A stretch of DNA of 64,000 bases from Brachybacterium equifaecis (GTDB lineage Bacteria; Actinomycetota; Actinomycetes; Actinomycetales; Dermabacteraceae), in the NCBI RefSeq assembly GCF_023509525.1, contig NZ_JAKNCJ010000001.1:744001-808000 (forward strand). The letters run 5' to 3'. Under the pieces are notes generated by a model. That model searched no databases and was not told the DNA's origin. It saw nothing but the letters and a program-made list of their open reading frames with translations. Positions 1 to 7,689 of this stretch are shown piece by piece; within the stretch, counting starts at the first letter, position 1, and each line of letters begins with the position of its first letter. The translations under genes were made by a program, and so were the position numbers.

Positions 1-1120
1 GCTCCTTCAGCTGGAGGAGATCCGCGCGGGACTCGGCGAGGTCCTGCACGAGGCGGCGCTGCTGTGCGCCGACGCGGTCGCGCTCCAGGGTGAGCCGCTC
101 CTGCTCGCTCTCGAGCAGGCGCACGAGGTGCTGGGCGGCGAAGACATCGATGTCGCTGCGGCGATCCACGAGCTCCCCGCCGCGCTCGCGCATCGCCTTC
201 CAGGACTCGTGGGCGGTGCGCAGCGTGCGCAGGAGGTCGCGCTGCTCGCGCGCGTTGACGAGGGCGTCGTGCACCTCGGAGAGGTTGTGGAAGTTCGCGA
301 GCGCCTGGTCGGCGAGCTCGAAGGTGCGCGGCTCCTCCAGCATGTAGTCGCGCAGCAGGGCGTTGACGTCGCCCAGCTCCTTGGCGCTTTGGATCTTGTG
401 GAGGAGGCCGAGGGCCTTCTCGTCGGGGATGCCGAGGAGCTGGCAGAACTTCGCGCGGTACTCGCGGAACTGGCGGAAGGTCTCGGTGCCCGGATGCGCG
501 GCCTCCAGCGCCTTGCCCTCGATCTGCGTGGAGACGAACTGGCGCAGATCCGTGACATCCAGCGGCTGCCGTGCGATGACGTACAGGCTCTTCACGTCGG
601 AGTCGGCGCTGTGCCCGGCATGCAGGAGCAGCAGGCGGGTGAGCTGCACCGTGCCCCCCTCGCCGTCGGAGTAGCGCAGGGTGATGACCGAGAGCGTGGA
701 CTTCTCGCGCAGCACCTCCTGGCTGAACTCGCCGGTCGCGGCGTCGTAGTGCATGGCCCAGGCGCCGCGCACGTAGCTGGCGACAGTGCGGCGGTACTTC
801 GAGCGCGCGGGCCCGGCGTCCGACGCCGCGGCGTTGAAGTGCAGGGTGCGCGGAGGTGTCAGCAGCGCGCTGATCGCGTCCAGCAGCGTCGACTTGCCGG
901 TGCCGGGGCCGCCGGTGAGGAAGAAACCCTTGGGCGAGATCTCGAGGTCATGGGTGCCGTGGAACGTGCCCCAGTTGCTGACCTGCACGTGCGTGAGGCG
1001 CCACTGCCCGGGGTGGGGGTGGTCGGGGTCGGTGCTCACGTGGGCGCCCTCCGGCTGAGCGAGGGGCACGCCGGGCAGATCCAGGCCGCTCTGCGGGGAG
1101 TTGTCAGTAGTGGGAGGCAC
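1..1120 (-). CDS. jetC: Wadjet JetC, SMC/MukB-like ATPase, N-terminal part (runs off the left edge)
   Basis: JetC is the SMC-like ATPase of the Wadjet anti-plasmid complex; it forms the DNA-extruding motor with JetA and JetB. Read on the minus strand, the frame starts GTG at 1120 and stays open at both places I checked, the head and the left edge. A second GTG at 1039 has a good GGAGGG ribosome site 7 nt upstream. After 1039 come a WGTFHG block and a Walker A motif, GGPGTGKST. At the left edge the frame is rich in Glu, Arg, Leu and Gln, as expected of a coiled coil. The C-terminal half and jetD are outside the window. Identity rests on the fold and on jetB and jetA lying upstream on the same strand. 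The start could be either 1120 (leaderless) or 1039. Confidence 0.82.
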   Translation of the reverse strand, partial: MPPTTDNSPQSGLDLPGVPLAQPEGAHVSTDPDHPHPGQWRLTHVQVSNWGTFHGTHDLEISPKGFFLTGGPGTGKSTLLDAISALLTPPRTLHFNAAASDAGPARSKYRRTVASYVRGAWAMHYDAATGEFSQEVLREKSTLSVITLRYSDGEGGTVQLTRLLLLHAGHSADSDVKSLYVIARQPLDVTDLRQFVSTQIEGKALEAAHPGTETFRQFREYRAKFCQLLGIPDEKALGLLHKIQSAKELGDVNALLRDYMLEEPRTFELADQALANFHNLSEVHDALVNAREQRDLLRTLRTAHESWKAMRERGGELVDRRSDIDVFAAQHLVRLLESEQERLTLERDRVGAQQRRLVQDLAESRADLLQLKE

Positions 1121-1126
1121 CGCAGA

Positions 1127-1132
1127 AGTCTA
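1127..1132 (-). promoter_or_regulatory. -10 box TAGACT for a leaderless jetC transcript
   Basis: TAGACT fits the actinobacterial TANNNT -10 element. Six bases separate it from the GTG at 1120, the spacing of a leaderless transcript. No clear -35 is seen. It suggests jetC has its own promoter after separation from jetB. Confidence 0.4.
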
Positions 1133-1287
1133 CCGAGCGAGCCTCCGGGGATATCTGCGGCCTGCGACCCGCAGAACCTCGCAAATGCGACACATGCCGG
1201 ATTGCGGCACCAAACGAATGCGACCTGCACACCTCTACCCCCTGAACCCCTAGACAACCCGCCGGTAAGGATGTGACTGGTTGAAAT

Positions 1288-1842
1288 ATGCACCTTTCCT
1301 CTTCCGGCACCCCCTCCCCCAAGCGCACCCCCGCTTCACGCCGCGCACTGCTGCGCGGCACCGCCTGGGCAGTCCCCACGGCCGCAGTGATGGTCGCCGC
1401 CCCCGCCCTAGCGATCTCCCGCACGGACTTCACCCTCGTTCGCACGTCCAACCTCGGCGACACCAACAAGGCCGCGCACACCGACACGCTCGCACTGCGG
1501 AACCTCAGCGCGGACCGGCCCACACGCGAGGGCACAGTCACCATCTCTGTCACCCAGACCAGTGGCAGCACGACCAAGCGCGCCACCCCGAGCCTTGGCA
1601 CGTCGAATGCTGCGACCAAATGGTTCAGTCTGAGCAATCCCACCGTCACCACCGGCACCGATGGATACCGGACCTGGACCTGGACCATCACCATTAAGAC
1701 CGGATTCCGCCCGAACGACGGCGTCACTTTCAATATGAACTGGCCCGACCGCATCTCTCAGCCCGCCAACTACACGTTCTCCGGGCAAATCCTCGAGGAT
1801 GCCAACCCTGCGAACAACACGCTGACCTATACGAAGTCCTGA
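1288..1842 (+). CDS. Tat-exported protein of unknown function
   Basis: I do not recognise the family of this 184-residue protein. Residues 17-43 form a Tat-type signal: SRRALLRGTAW followed by a hydrophobic stretch ending in APALA, so cleavage near Ala42 is likely. The mature part is rich in Thr, Ser and Asn, with alternating patterns typical of beta-strands, such as GTVTISVTQT and TWTWTITIK. This suggests a small secreted beta-sandwich. It lies between jetC and jetB on the opposite strand, divergent from jetC across a 167-nt gap. No ribosome site is obvious before the ATG at 1288. It may be a cargo gene of the interrupted Wadjet locus. Confidence 0.7.
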   Translation: MHLSSSGTPSPKRTPASRRALLRGTAWAVPTAAVMVAAPALAISRTDFTLVRTSNLGDTNKAAHTDTLALRNLSADRPTREGTVTISVTQTSGSTTKRATPSLGTSNAATKWFSLSNPTVTTGTDGYRTWTWTITIKTGFRPNDGVTFNMNWPDRISQPANYTFSGQILEDANPANNTLTYTKS

Positions 1843-1892
1843 TCTCAACGGCAGGGCCGAGACCGATTCGCATCACCGCACTATGCCTGCGA

Positions 1893-2927
1893 TCACGGTC
1901 GGATGATCGTGATCCCCGCAGGCGGGGCGTCGCCCATCGCCATCAGGGCGGCTCCGGCTTCTTCGAGGCCGATCGAGGCGGTGACGAGATCCTGCGGGCG
2001 CAGCCTTCCGTCGCGGACCATCTCCAGCAGCTCTCCATAGCCGCCTGATGCCATGCCGTGACTGCCCAGAAGCGAGAGCTCCTGGCCGATGATCCGCGGC
2101 AGCGCCGTCACCGGCGGCGCGGCGAACAGGCCGATCTGCACGTGGCGGCCGAGCGGAGCGAGGCTCTGCAGCGCCGTCTCGAGGGTCGCTTCGAGACCGA
2201 GCGCATCGACGGTGACCGCAGGCCGCTCCCCGGTCGCCGCGATGATGGCGTCGGCCGACGCCTGCGGGTCGAGCCCGGCGGTGAGCACCGCGCGCTCCGC
2301 ACCGTGGCGCTGCGCGAGCTCGAGCGCGCGCGGGCTGATGTCGACCGCGATCACACGGGCTCCGAGGGCCGCCGCGATCATCACGGCCGACAGGCCGACG
2401 CCCCCGCAGCCGATCACTGCGACAAGCTCCCCGGCGTGCAGCTGCGCGCGCTGGCGCAGGCCGCGGAAGGCTGTCGCGAAGCGGCAGCCGAGCGGCACGA
2501 CCGCTTCCGCCGGAAGGCCCTCGCCGACGCCGACGAGGTTGTGGTCGGCCGCGTGGAGGACGACCTGCTCGGCGAAGGCACCGAAGTGGGTGAACCCGGG
2601 CTGCGTCTGGTCGGGGCACACCTGTGATTGACCCGCTTCGCACCACTGGCAGTGCCCGCATCCGCAGACGAACGGGGACGTGACGCGGTCCCCCACCCTC
2701 CAGCGAGAGACGCCTTCACCGACCGAGAGGACGCGGCCGACGAGTTCGTGGCCGGGGACGTGCGGGAAGGCGACGGTCGCATCGTGCCCGACGGCGGCAT
2801 GCCAGTCGGAGCGGCACAGACCGGCGGCTTCCACCTGGAGGACGACCCCTCCGGGCGGGGCTTCCGGGGCGGGGATATCCCGCACCTGCGGGGTCGATCC
2901 GGGGACATCGAGGACGAGTGCGCGCAT
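1893..2927 (-). CDS. Zinc-dependent medium-chain alcohol dehydrogenase
   Basis: This 344-residue protein belongs to the zinc alcohol dehydrogenase family, which oxidises alcohols or reduces aldehydes with NAD(P). The catalytic-zinc ligands are visible as GLCRSDWH near the N-terminus and PGHE. The structural-zinc cysteines follow in CGCGHCQWCEAG. The Rossmann motif is GCGGVG in the middle of the chain. I chose the start at 2927 (MRALVLDV) because homologous proteins begin there and because a TANNNT box lies 6 nt upstream. The substrate cannot be told from sequence. The gene sits between jetC and jetB and is convergent with the Tat-exported protein gene. Confidence 0.88.
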   Translation of the reverse strand: MRALVLDVPGSTPQVRDIPAPEAPPGGVVLQVEAAGLCRSDWHAAVGHDATVAFPHVPGHELVGRVLSVGEGVSRWRVGDRVTSPFVCGCGHCQWCEAGQSQVCPDQTQPGFTHFGAFAEQVVLHAADHNLVGVGEGLPAEAVVPLGCRFATAFRGLRQRAQLHAGELVAVIGCGGVGLSAVMIAAALGARVIAVDISPRALELAQRHGAERAVLTAGLDPQASADAIIAATGERPAVTVDALGLEATLETALQSLAPLGRHVQIGLFAAPPVTALPRIIGQELSLLGSHGMASGGYGELLEMVRDGRLRPQDLVTASIGLEEAGAALMAMGDAPPAGITIIRP

Positions 2928-2933
2928 GGGACC

Positions 2934-2939
2934 AGCGTA
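2934..2939 (-). promoter_or_regulatory. -10 box TACGCT, leaderless alcohol dehydrogenase
   Basis: On the minus strand TACGCT is followed by six bases and the ATG at 2927, so the transcript would start at or next to the start codon. No -35 match is evident. Confidence 0.42.
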
Positions 2940-3061
2940 GAAGAGACCGCACCTTGAGCCGATCAAGGCCCCTTGACGCAGTTATCCACATTCCCGGGAA
3001 GCCCTGTTCCTCCGGTTCTGCGCGGTTTAGAGTTCAGGAATCCCACCCCTGGAGGCCAGCC

Positions 3062-3700
3062 GTGCGCGCCAAGAATGCCCGACGATTCCTCGCCCCCCTC
3101 GCCGCCGCAGCCCTTCTCTGCGGCGCCGCAGCCTGCGGCGACACTGCCGCAACGCCCTCAGCGGCTCCGAGCGCGAGCCCCACTGCAGCTCCAGCTCCCG
3201 CAACGAGCGAGGCCCCGCCCGCGACCACGGCCGCACCGACCCCCGCCATCCCCAAGCCCGACCGCGCGGACTACCCGGGTATGGACCAGCACACCGACGA
3301 CGGAGCCATCCAGGCGTACCGGTACTTCTGGGCGATGACAGTCTGGGCATCGCAGACCGGGAATGTCGACGAGCTGAAGACACTCCATTCGGAGAAGTGC
3401 CTGGGGTGCACACAGAATCTGGAATCCATCGAATTCATGCGCAGCCAAGGGCAGTTCTGGGTCGGTGGAGACCTTCAAGAACTGCCTGATCATTCGATCG
3501 ACAGGTACGACTCTTCCCTCAACGAGGTAGAAGTCGGGTATGACTTCGTACTCGCCAAGAACACCTCACCTCGAGGTGACGGCTCCACCGCAGAGTCGGC
3601 GGCAGTCCTGATGTACACCGTCGGCGGGCTGAACTGGGACAACGGTCGATGGATCGTGTCGGACTACGATGTCGAGTCAAAATCCTGGGACGGGCCATGA
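3062..3700 (+). CDS. Secreted lipoprotein, DUF6318-like
   Basis: This 212-residue lipoprotein starts at GTG 3062, with GGAGG about 8 nt upstream. The signal peptide ends in a lipobox, GAAAC, so Cys26 is the likely lipidated residue. A Pro/Ala/Thr-rich linker of about 45 residues follows. The folded domain begins near DYPGMDQHTDDGAIQAYRYF and contains a CLGC pair and a WxxGRW-like end. This layout resembles actinobacterial DUF6318 lipoproteins; the role of that family is unknown. Its stop overlaps the start of the PKD-domain gene in ATGA, so the two are probably translated together at the cell surface. Confidence 0.75.
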   Translation: MRAKNARRFLAPLAAAALLCGAAACGDTAATPSAAPSASPTAAPAPATSEAPPATTAAPTPAIPKPDRADYPGMDQHTDDGAIQAYRYFWAMTVWASQTGNVDELKTLHSEKCLGCTQNLESIEFMRSQGQFWVGGDLQELPDHSIDRYDSSLNEVEVGYDFVLAKNTSPRGDGSTAESAAVLMYTVGGLNWDNGRWIVSDYDVESKSWDGP

Positions 3701-4869
3701 GCGCCCCAAGATCATTGAAAGCGATTTGCGCCAGCCTTCTAGTCGCGGTAGTCATTTTAACTCCTGCCTCCGCCCACGCCACCCCCAAGGCGGAGGAGAA
3801 CAATTCGACTTCTGAAGCGACTCCGGACCACTCCGAACTTCCGCGCGGATCTGGGATGAAGGGTAGTTTGGGGAAGCGAAATGTGGGGGTCGCGGCTGAG
3901 GCCCGCCTCGAGGAGGCAGAATCGGGCCGATCCGCCACCACTAAAGAAAACGCCGCCACGGCAAAGAGTCACAAAAACAGCTCCTCGTCTCCAGTCAGAC
4001 CTAGGAGCCTAGCGGCCGAAACAATCCGCAAAATGTTCCAAATAGACCAGCAATACGTGCGCGCATCTCGTCAAGGCTGCGGCTCGACCGACGGCAGCGC
4101 TTGGAACTGTTCCGCACCTCGCGGCTCCTGCGAAGCGGCGTCCACAGGCTCGTATCGCGGCGAGGGAGATGCACTCTACGTAGGCGGATGGAAAGCAGCG
4201 CAGAATCCAGGGGCAACTGCGGGTCAGACGGTGAAGCGCACTCTCACGCTGGCGGCAACCGGGACCGTCGTAGGCGAGAGCTATTCGTGCGCCCTCCCCG
4301 GCCAGCCCGGCAACGCCGCCGCCCCCGACGGAACTCCCATCGTCATCACGGTCACGCAGTCCGACTTCGCATCCCTCCCCGTGCAACCCCTCCCTGCGCA
4401 CGCAGGCCCGCCGGATGGTTGGCTCCCTGTGAACATGGATCTCGTGCTCTACGCCGAGACTGCGGAGCAGACTCTGCCCACCACGCTGCTCGGCATTCCC
4501 GTGGAGGTCAGAGCGATCCCCAGCCAGTACACCTGGGACCTCGGGGACGGCACCACCATCACCACCGACCGCCCCGGACGCCCCTTCCCCGCGCTCGACG
4601 TCACCCACACCTACCGCTACGAGGGCTGGTACGACATCACCCTCACCACCACGTTCCGCGGCCAGTTCTCGGTGAACGGCGGCCCCTGGCAGGACATCGA
4701 CGGCACGATCGACATCGCCTCACCTCCGGTCGAGATCTTCTCGAAGTCGCTGGAATCCCGGCTCGTGAATCCTGACATCCCTGTCGACGAGAGCGCCGAC
4801 CCCTGGATCCCGCCCCGCACCCCGGATACCGAAGGCCCGCAGGACCCCGACGCTCGCCGCAAGGGCTGA
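3697..4869 (+). CDS. Secreted PKD-domain protein
   Basis: This 390-residue protein has an N-terminal signal (residues 1-28, ending SAHA) and a Ser/Glu-rich low-complexity stretch to about residue 110. Two Cys pairs follow around residues 128-150. A PKD-like domain comes near residues 268-325, with the signature YTWDLGDGTTITT and then HTYRYEGWYDITL. PKD domains are extracellular beta-sandwiches that mediate protein or sugar contacts. The first 300 nt have visibly lower GC and different codon use from the flanking chromosome, a sign of foreign origin. It is co-translated with the lipoprotein gene upstream. The partner and function are unknown. Confidence 0.8.
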   Translation: MSAPRSLKAICASLLVAVVILTPASAHATPKAEENNSTSEATPDHSELPRGSGMKGSLGKRNVGVAAEARLEEAESGRSATTKENAATAKSHKNSSSSPVRPRSLAAETIRKMFQIDQQYVRASRQGCGSTDGSAWNCSAPRGSCEAASTGSYRGEGDALYVGGWKAAQNPGATAGQTVKRTLTLAATGTVVGESYSCALPGQPGNAAAPDGTPIVITVTQSDFASLPVQPLPAHAGPPDGWLPVNMDLVLYAETAEQTLPTTLLGIPVEVRAIPSQYTWDLGDGTTITTDRPGRPFPALDVTHTYRYEGWYDITLTTTFRGQFSVNGGPWQDIDGTIDIASPPVEIFSKSLESRLVNPDIPVDESADPWIPPRTPDTEGPQDPDARRKG

Positions 4870-4943
4870 GCGCTTCCGAGACCCCCCGGGGCGGAGCCCT
4901 GTGGCCCGGTGCCCCGTCGGCCGGCGCCTCGCGGGGACGCCGC

Positions 4944-5636
4944 TCAGTTCTCGGCGTCAGCGCTCGGTGCGGACTCGTCCTCGTCGGCCGGAACCTCCGT
5001 CGAGCCGCCCTCGATCGCGACCCCCGCCTCGCGGTACAGCTCGATGAACTCGCGGGCCGTGTCGGGACCGATCATCAGACGCAGCACCGGTGAGACCTCG
5101 AACGAGTCGCCCTGCTCCTCGAGCAGGCCTGCGCGCTGGAGCTTCGTGATCGAGGCGCGCACCTCCTTGGCGAACCCGGCCTCGTCGGTCGAGGCGGTCC
5201 GCCGGTATGCGGCGAGCGCCTGCTGGATCTCCGCCTCGGAGACCACTGCGCGCTGGCCGCGGGAGGACTGCGTGAGCAGCATCTGGCGCAGCACCAGCAT
5301 CAGCACGGAATCGAGTCGGTTCATGCCCGACAGCCTGCGCAGCAGCTTCGGGGCATCGGGATCGGACTCGCTCTGACGCACGAACGCCACCTGCGCGTCG
5401 TCGTCGAGCACCAGCTCGAGGAACAGATCCGCCAGTCGCGCCTCGATCGCGGGCCGGTCGCGCAGGAGCTGGCTGTAGCGGACCGTGTCCTTGCGGCCGT
5501 CGAGGAACGGTCCCTGCAGCAGGGCCACCAGCACGCGGCGGGACTCGTCCACGAGACTGCCGAGACTCGAAGCGGTCGGCGCATCGACATCGTCGGAGGC
5601 ATCACGGGGCGCGGCGGGAGCGAAGGGGTTGGTCAC
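4944..5636 (-). CDS. jetB: Wadjet JetB, DUF4194 protein (MukE-like)
   Basis: JetB is the kite/MukE-like subunit of Wadjet that bridges the JetA kleisin and JetC. The 230-residue product has a winged-helix rich core: SLVDESRRVLVALLQGPFLDG, then LLRRLSGMNRLDSVLMLVLRQMLL, SRGQRAVVSEAEIQQAL and KLQRAGLL, which match the DUF4194 layout. The tail is acidic (ADEDESAPSADAEN). GTG 5636 is chosen because NPFAP follows at once and a TACCCT box lies 8 nt upstream; GTG 5693 is the alternative. It follows jetA on the same strand, but an ATL gene on the other strand separates them. Confidence 0.82.
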   Translation of the reverse strand: MTNPFAPAAPRDASDDVDAPTASSLGSLVDESRRVLVALLQGPFLDGRKDTVRYSQLLRDRPAIEARLADLFLELVLDDDAQVAFVRQSESDPDAPKLLRRLSGMNRLDSVLMLVLRQMLLTQSSRGQRAVVSEAEIQQALAAYRRTASTDEAGFAKEVRASITKLQRAGLLEEQGDSFEVSPVLRLMIGPDTAREFIELYREAGVAIEGGSTEVPADEDESAPSADAEN

Positions 5637-5644
5637 GCCTCCCG

Positions 5645-5650
5645 AGGGTA
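5645..5650 (-). promoter_or_regulatory. -10 box TACCCT upstream of jetB
   Basis: TACCCT on the minus strand ends 8 nt before GTG 5636. It would give a leaderless or near-leaderless jetB message independent of jetA. This is a short motif with no -35 support. Confidence 0.3.
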
Positions 5651-5714
5651 CCGGCTCCGCGCGCTCCCCAGCCGCCGTTGGCGCCCGCCGCACAGATCTG
5701 CTGGGATCGACGGC

Positions 5715-6110
5715 ATGGACCCCCAGCCCCGCGTGCAGATGGATGATCTGACGGTCGAGCGCGTGCTGCGCACGATCGAGGCGATCCCCCGCGGCCGCGT
5801 CACGAACTACGGGACGATCGGTGCGATCGCGGGCTGCGGGCCGCGCCTCGTCGGCCGGATCCTCCGCGACTGGGGCTCCAGCGTGCCGTGGTGGCGTGTC
5901 GTCTCAGCATCGGGTGAGGTCGCTCCGCCTCTGCGCGCCCGCGCCTTCGCCCTGTGGGAGAAGGAGGGGATTTCGGTCGCGCCGCACGGCCGGGGCTGCA
6001 GGATGAGCGACTTCCGGGCCGACGAGGAGCTCCTCGCACGTGACGCCGAAGCGGCCTGGGTCGACCTTCCGAGCCCGCCTCAGTCGACCGGGACGTCGTC
6101 CAGGAAGTAG
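5715..6110 (+). CDS. Alkyltransferase-like (ATL) DNA-repair protein
   Basis: This 131-residue protein has the DNA-binding domain of O6-alkylguanine-DNA alkyltransferases. It shows RVTNYGTIGAIAG and RLVGRILRDWG, then PWWRVVSASGEV where true alkyltransferases have PCHRV. Trp in place of the reactive Cys marks the ATL family, which flips and flags O6-alkylguanine for nucleotide-excision repair without removing the adduct. The extra GRGCRM motif near residue 95 is common in this family. It is transcribed opposite to jetA and jetB; its last 31 nt overlap the 3' end of jetA. Its presence between jetA and jetB is unusual. Confidence 0.87.
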   Translation: MDPQPRVQMDDLTVERVLRTIEAIPRGRVTNYGTIGAIAGCGPRLVGRILRDWGSSVPWWRVVSASGEVAPPLRARAFALWEKEGISVAPHGRGCRMSDFRADEELLARDAEAAWVDLPSPPQSTGTSSRK

Positions 6111-7606
6111 AACGCCGGCACCTTCGCCGCATAGTCGCGGCCGTCGAGCTCGCGCCAGGCGACGATCTCGGTGGAGCCCTCGCGCTGCTGCGCGTACTGG
6201 GTGGCGAGGAACATCAGTCCGATGACGCTCGCGAGGCCCTGCGTCGCCGGTTCCTCGCGCAGCACATCGCCGATCGAGGCCTGCCCGCCGCGACCGCGCA
6301 CCCTGTTGACCGATCCGGTCAGGCCGATCACGTCGATGTCGTTGACGCGCACGAGGTTCTCGAGCACCTCGACGCTGAGCGTCGTCGCATCGTGCACCTC
6401 AGCCTCTGCGGGTGCGCCGGGGTCGGTGGGATCCTTCAGCTGGTGCTGGGCGACCGAGCTCATCCGCACACGCGCGAGGTCGAGCTCGAGGGGGAACGGC
6501 GAGCGCGCGCGCACCTCGTCCTTCTGCGCGAGCGCGATGCCCTGCGCCTCGGCGAGCAGGTCCATGAGCACACGGTGCTGGCGGAAGTCCTGGGAGCGCA
6601 CGAACCGCGCGAGCGAGCGGTACAGCTCGGTCTTGACGTCGAGGACCTCCTGCGCCGGCTCGTACAGGTCGCTGAAGACGTTCGCGAGGCGCTCGCGCTC
6701 CTCCCGGCCGAGCGCGCGCGTGAAGTCCCGCTCCAGCAGACGGTCGATGACGTCCTGCGCCATCGCAGTCTGCGCCGGATCGTTGAGCAGGCGGAAGAAC
6801 TGCGTGAAAGTGCGGCCGACGGTCGACTGGCCGAGCAGGTCGTCCCCCGCGAGGAGCTGCTCGAGGATCTCGCCGCGCGAGGCGTCGGGCGAGAGGATCT
6901 GCTCGCGCAGGTGGAGGTCGACGGCGCGCAGGTCCTCGCGGTACTGGAGGAAGTCGCCGGAGAGCTCGGAGGCGATCTGGAGAATGTCCCGCAGGCGGTC
7001 GGCCGACGCGGCAGGCGCCGGCAGCATCAGCTCGCCCTCGGAGAGGTCGGCGATCTCCCGCTCGATCTCGGCGCGTCGGCGCTGCAGGTCGCGCAGGCGG
7101 ATATCGCGGTCGGTCTCCGTCTCCTGCGCGAGGCGGTCGAACTGCTGCAGCACGAGCTGCAGCCTGGACTGGGTCGTCGTCGGCCGATGCTCTTCCAGAG
7201 AGGCGATGAACTGGACCGCGTCGATCGTCGCCGGGGACGGCTCGAAGGTGGTCTCCAGGCGCTGCTGATCGTCGCGGCGCGTCAGGTAGCCCTCGCGCAC
7301 CCACGTCTCGACGTACTCGGCAGCAGTCCGGGCGGTTCGGGACTGGCCCTCGTCCAGCAGCAGATGCAGGTGCGTCTCCACCCGTGCCACCAGCTCGCTG
7401 CGGGGCAGGCGCCGACCCCCTGCGGGGAAGACCGCCTGCAGGATCGCGAGGACCGCCGGGGCCTTCGTGGCCGACAGCAGCCGCCAGGTGCTGAGGCGCC
7501 GCAGCTGCTCGTAGGCGTCCTTGCGGGCGGCGACAGCCCCGGCAGCGCTGCCGACGGGCCGGCTGTCGCGGCCGCTGGCAGAGTCAGGGATCGGCGCGGA
7601 GGTCAC
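6080..7606 (-). CDS. jetA: Wadjet JetA, DUF3375 protein (MukF-like kleisin)
   Basis: JetA is the kleisin subunit of Wadjet and links the ATPase heads. The 508-residue length fits DUF3375. Helical N-terminal regions, including YEQLRRLSTWRLLSATKAP and FPAGGRRLPRSELVARVETHL, resemble winged-helix domains. They are followed by a long coiled coil around LQQFDRLAQETETDRDIR and RRAEIEREIADL. The C-terminus LDGRDYAAKVPAFYFLDDV is typical of the family. GTG 7606 was chosen because the next residues (TSAPIPDS) precede the first conserved helix and a TAGACT box lies upstream. Longer frames to 8236 have the composition of an antisense shadow. It is the first gene of the split jet locus. Confidence 0.87.
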   Translation of the reverse strand: MTSAPIPDSASGRDSRPVGSAAGAVAARKDAYEQLRRLSTWRLLSATKAPAVLAILQAVFPAGGRRLPRSELVARVETHLHLLLDEGQSRTARTAAEYVETWVREGYLTRRDDQQRLETTFEPSPATIDAVQFIASLEEHRPTTTQSRLQLVLQQFDRLAQETETDRDIRLRDLQRRRAEIEREIADLSEGELMLPAPAASADRLRDILQIASELSGDFLQYREDLRAVDLHLREQILSPDASRGEILEQLLAGDDLLGQSTVGRTFTQFFRLLNDPAQTAMAQDVIDRLLERDFTRALGREERERLANVFSDLYEPAQEVLDVKTELYRSLARFVRSQDFRQHRVLMDLLAEAQGIALAQKDEVRARSPFPLELDLARVRMSSVAQHQLKDPTDPGAPAEAEVHDATTLSVEVLENLVRVNDIDVIGLTGSVNRVRGRGGQASIGDVLREEPATQGLASVIGLMFLATQYAQQREGSTEIVAWRELDGRDYAAKVPAFYFLDDVPVD

Positions 7607-7614
7607 GGCCGACG

Positions 7615-7620
7615 AGTCTA
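7615..7620 (-). promoter_or_regulatory. -10 box TAGACT upstream of jetA
   Basis: TAGACT on the minus strand ends 8 nt before the GTG at 7606. This would put transcription start within a base or two of the start codon. The same hexamer precedes jetC. Confidence 0.33.
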
Positions 7621-7689
7621 TCCGGGCCTGCCTGCTGCGGTCCCGCGATAGCGTGAGGGCAACGTTTCCCACGACCAGAGAGCGATCCC

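Noticed and set aside
1184-1224. AATGCGAC direct repeat, two copies 33 nt apart, before the Tat-exported protein gene
   Set aside because: An 8-nt match is too short to claim an operator without a regulator or further copies.
1893-4869. Insertion sequence or transposon carrying the genes between jetB and jetC
   Set aside because: I found no transposase, integrase, terminal inverted repeats or target duplication at the borders.
5715-6110. Active O6-alkylguanine-DNA methyltransferase
   Set aside because: The reactive Cys is replaced by Trp in PWWRV, so it cannot accept alkyl groups.
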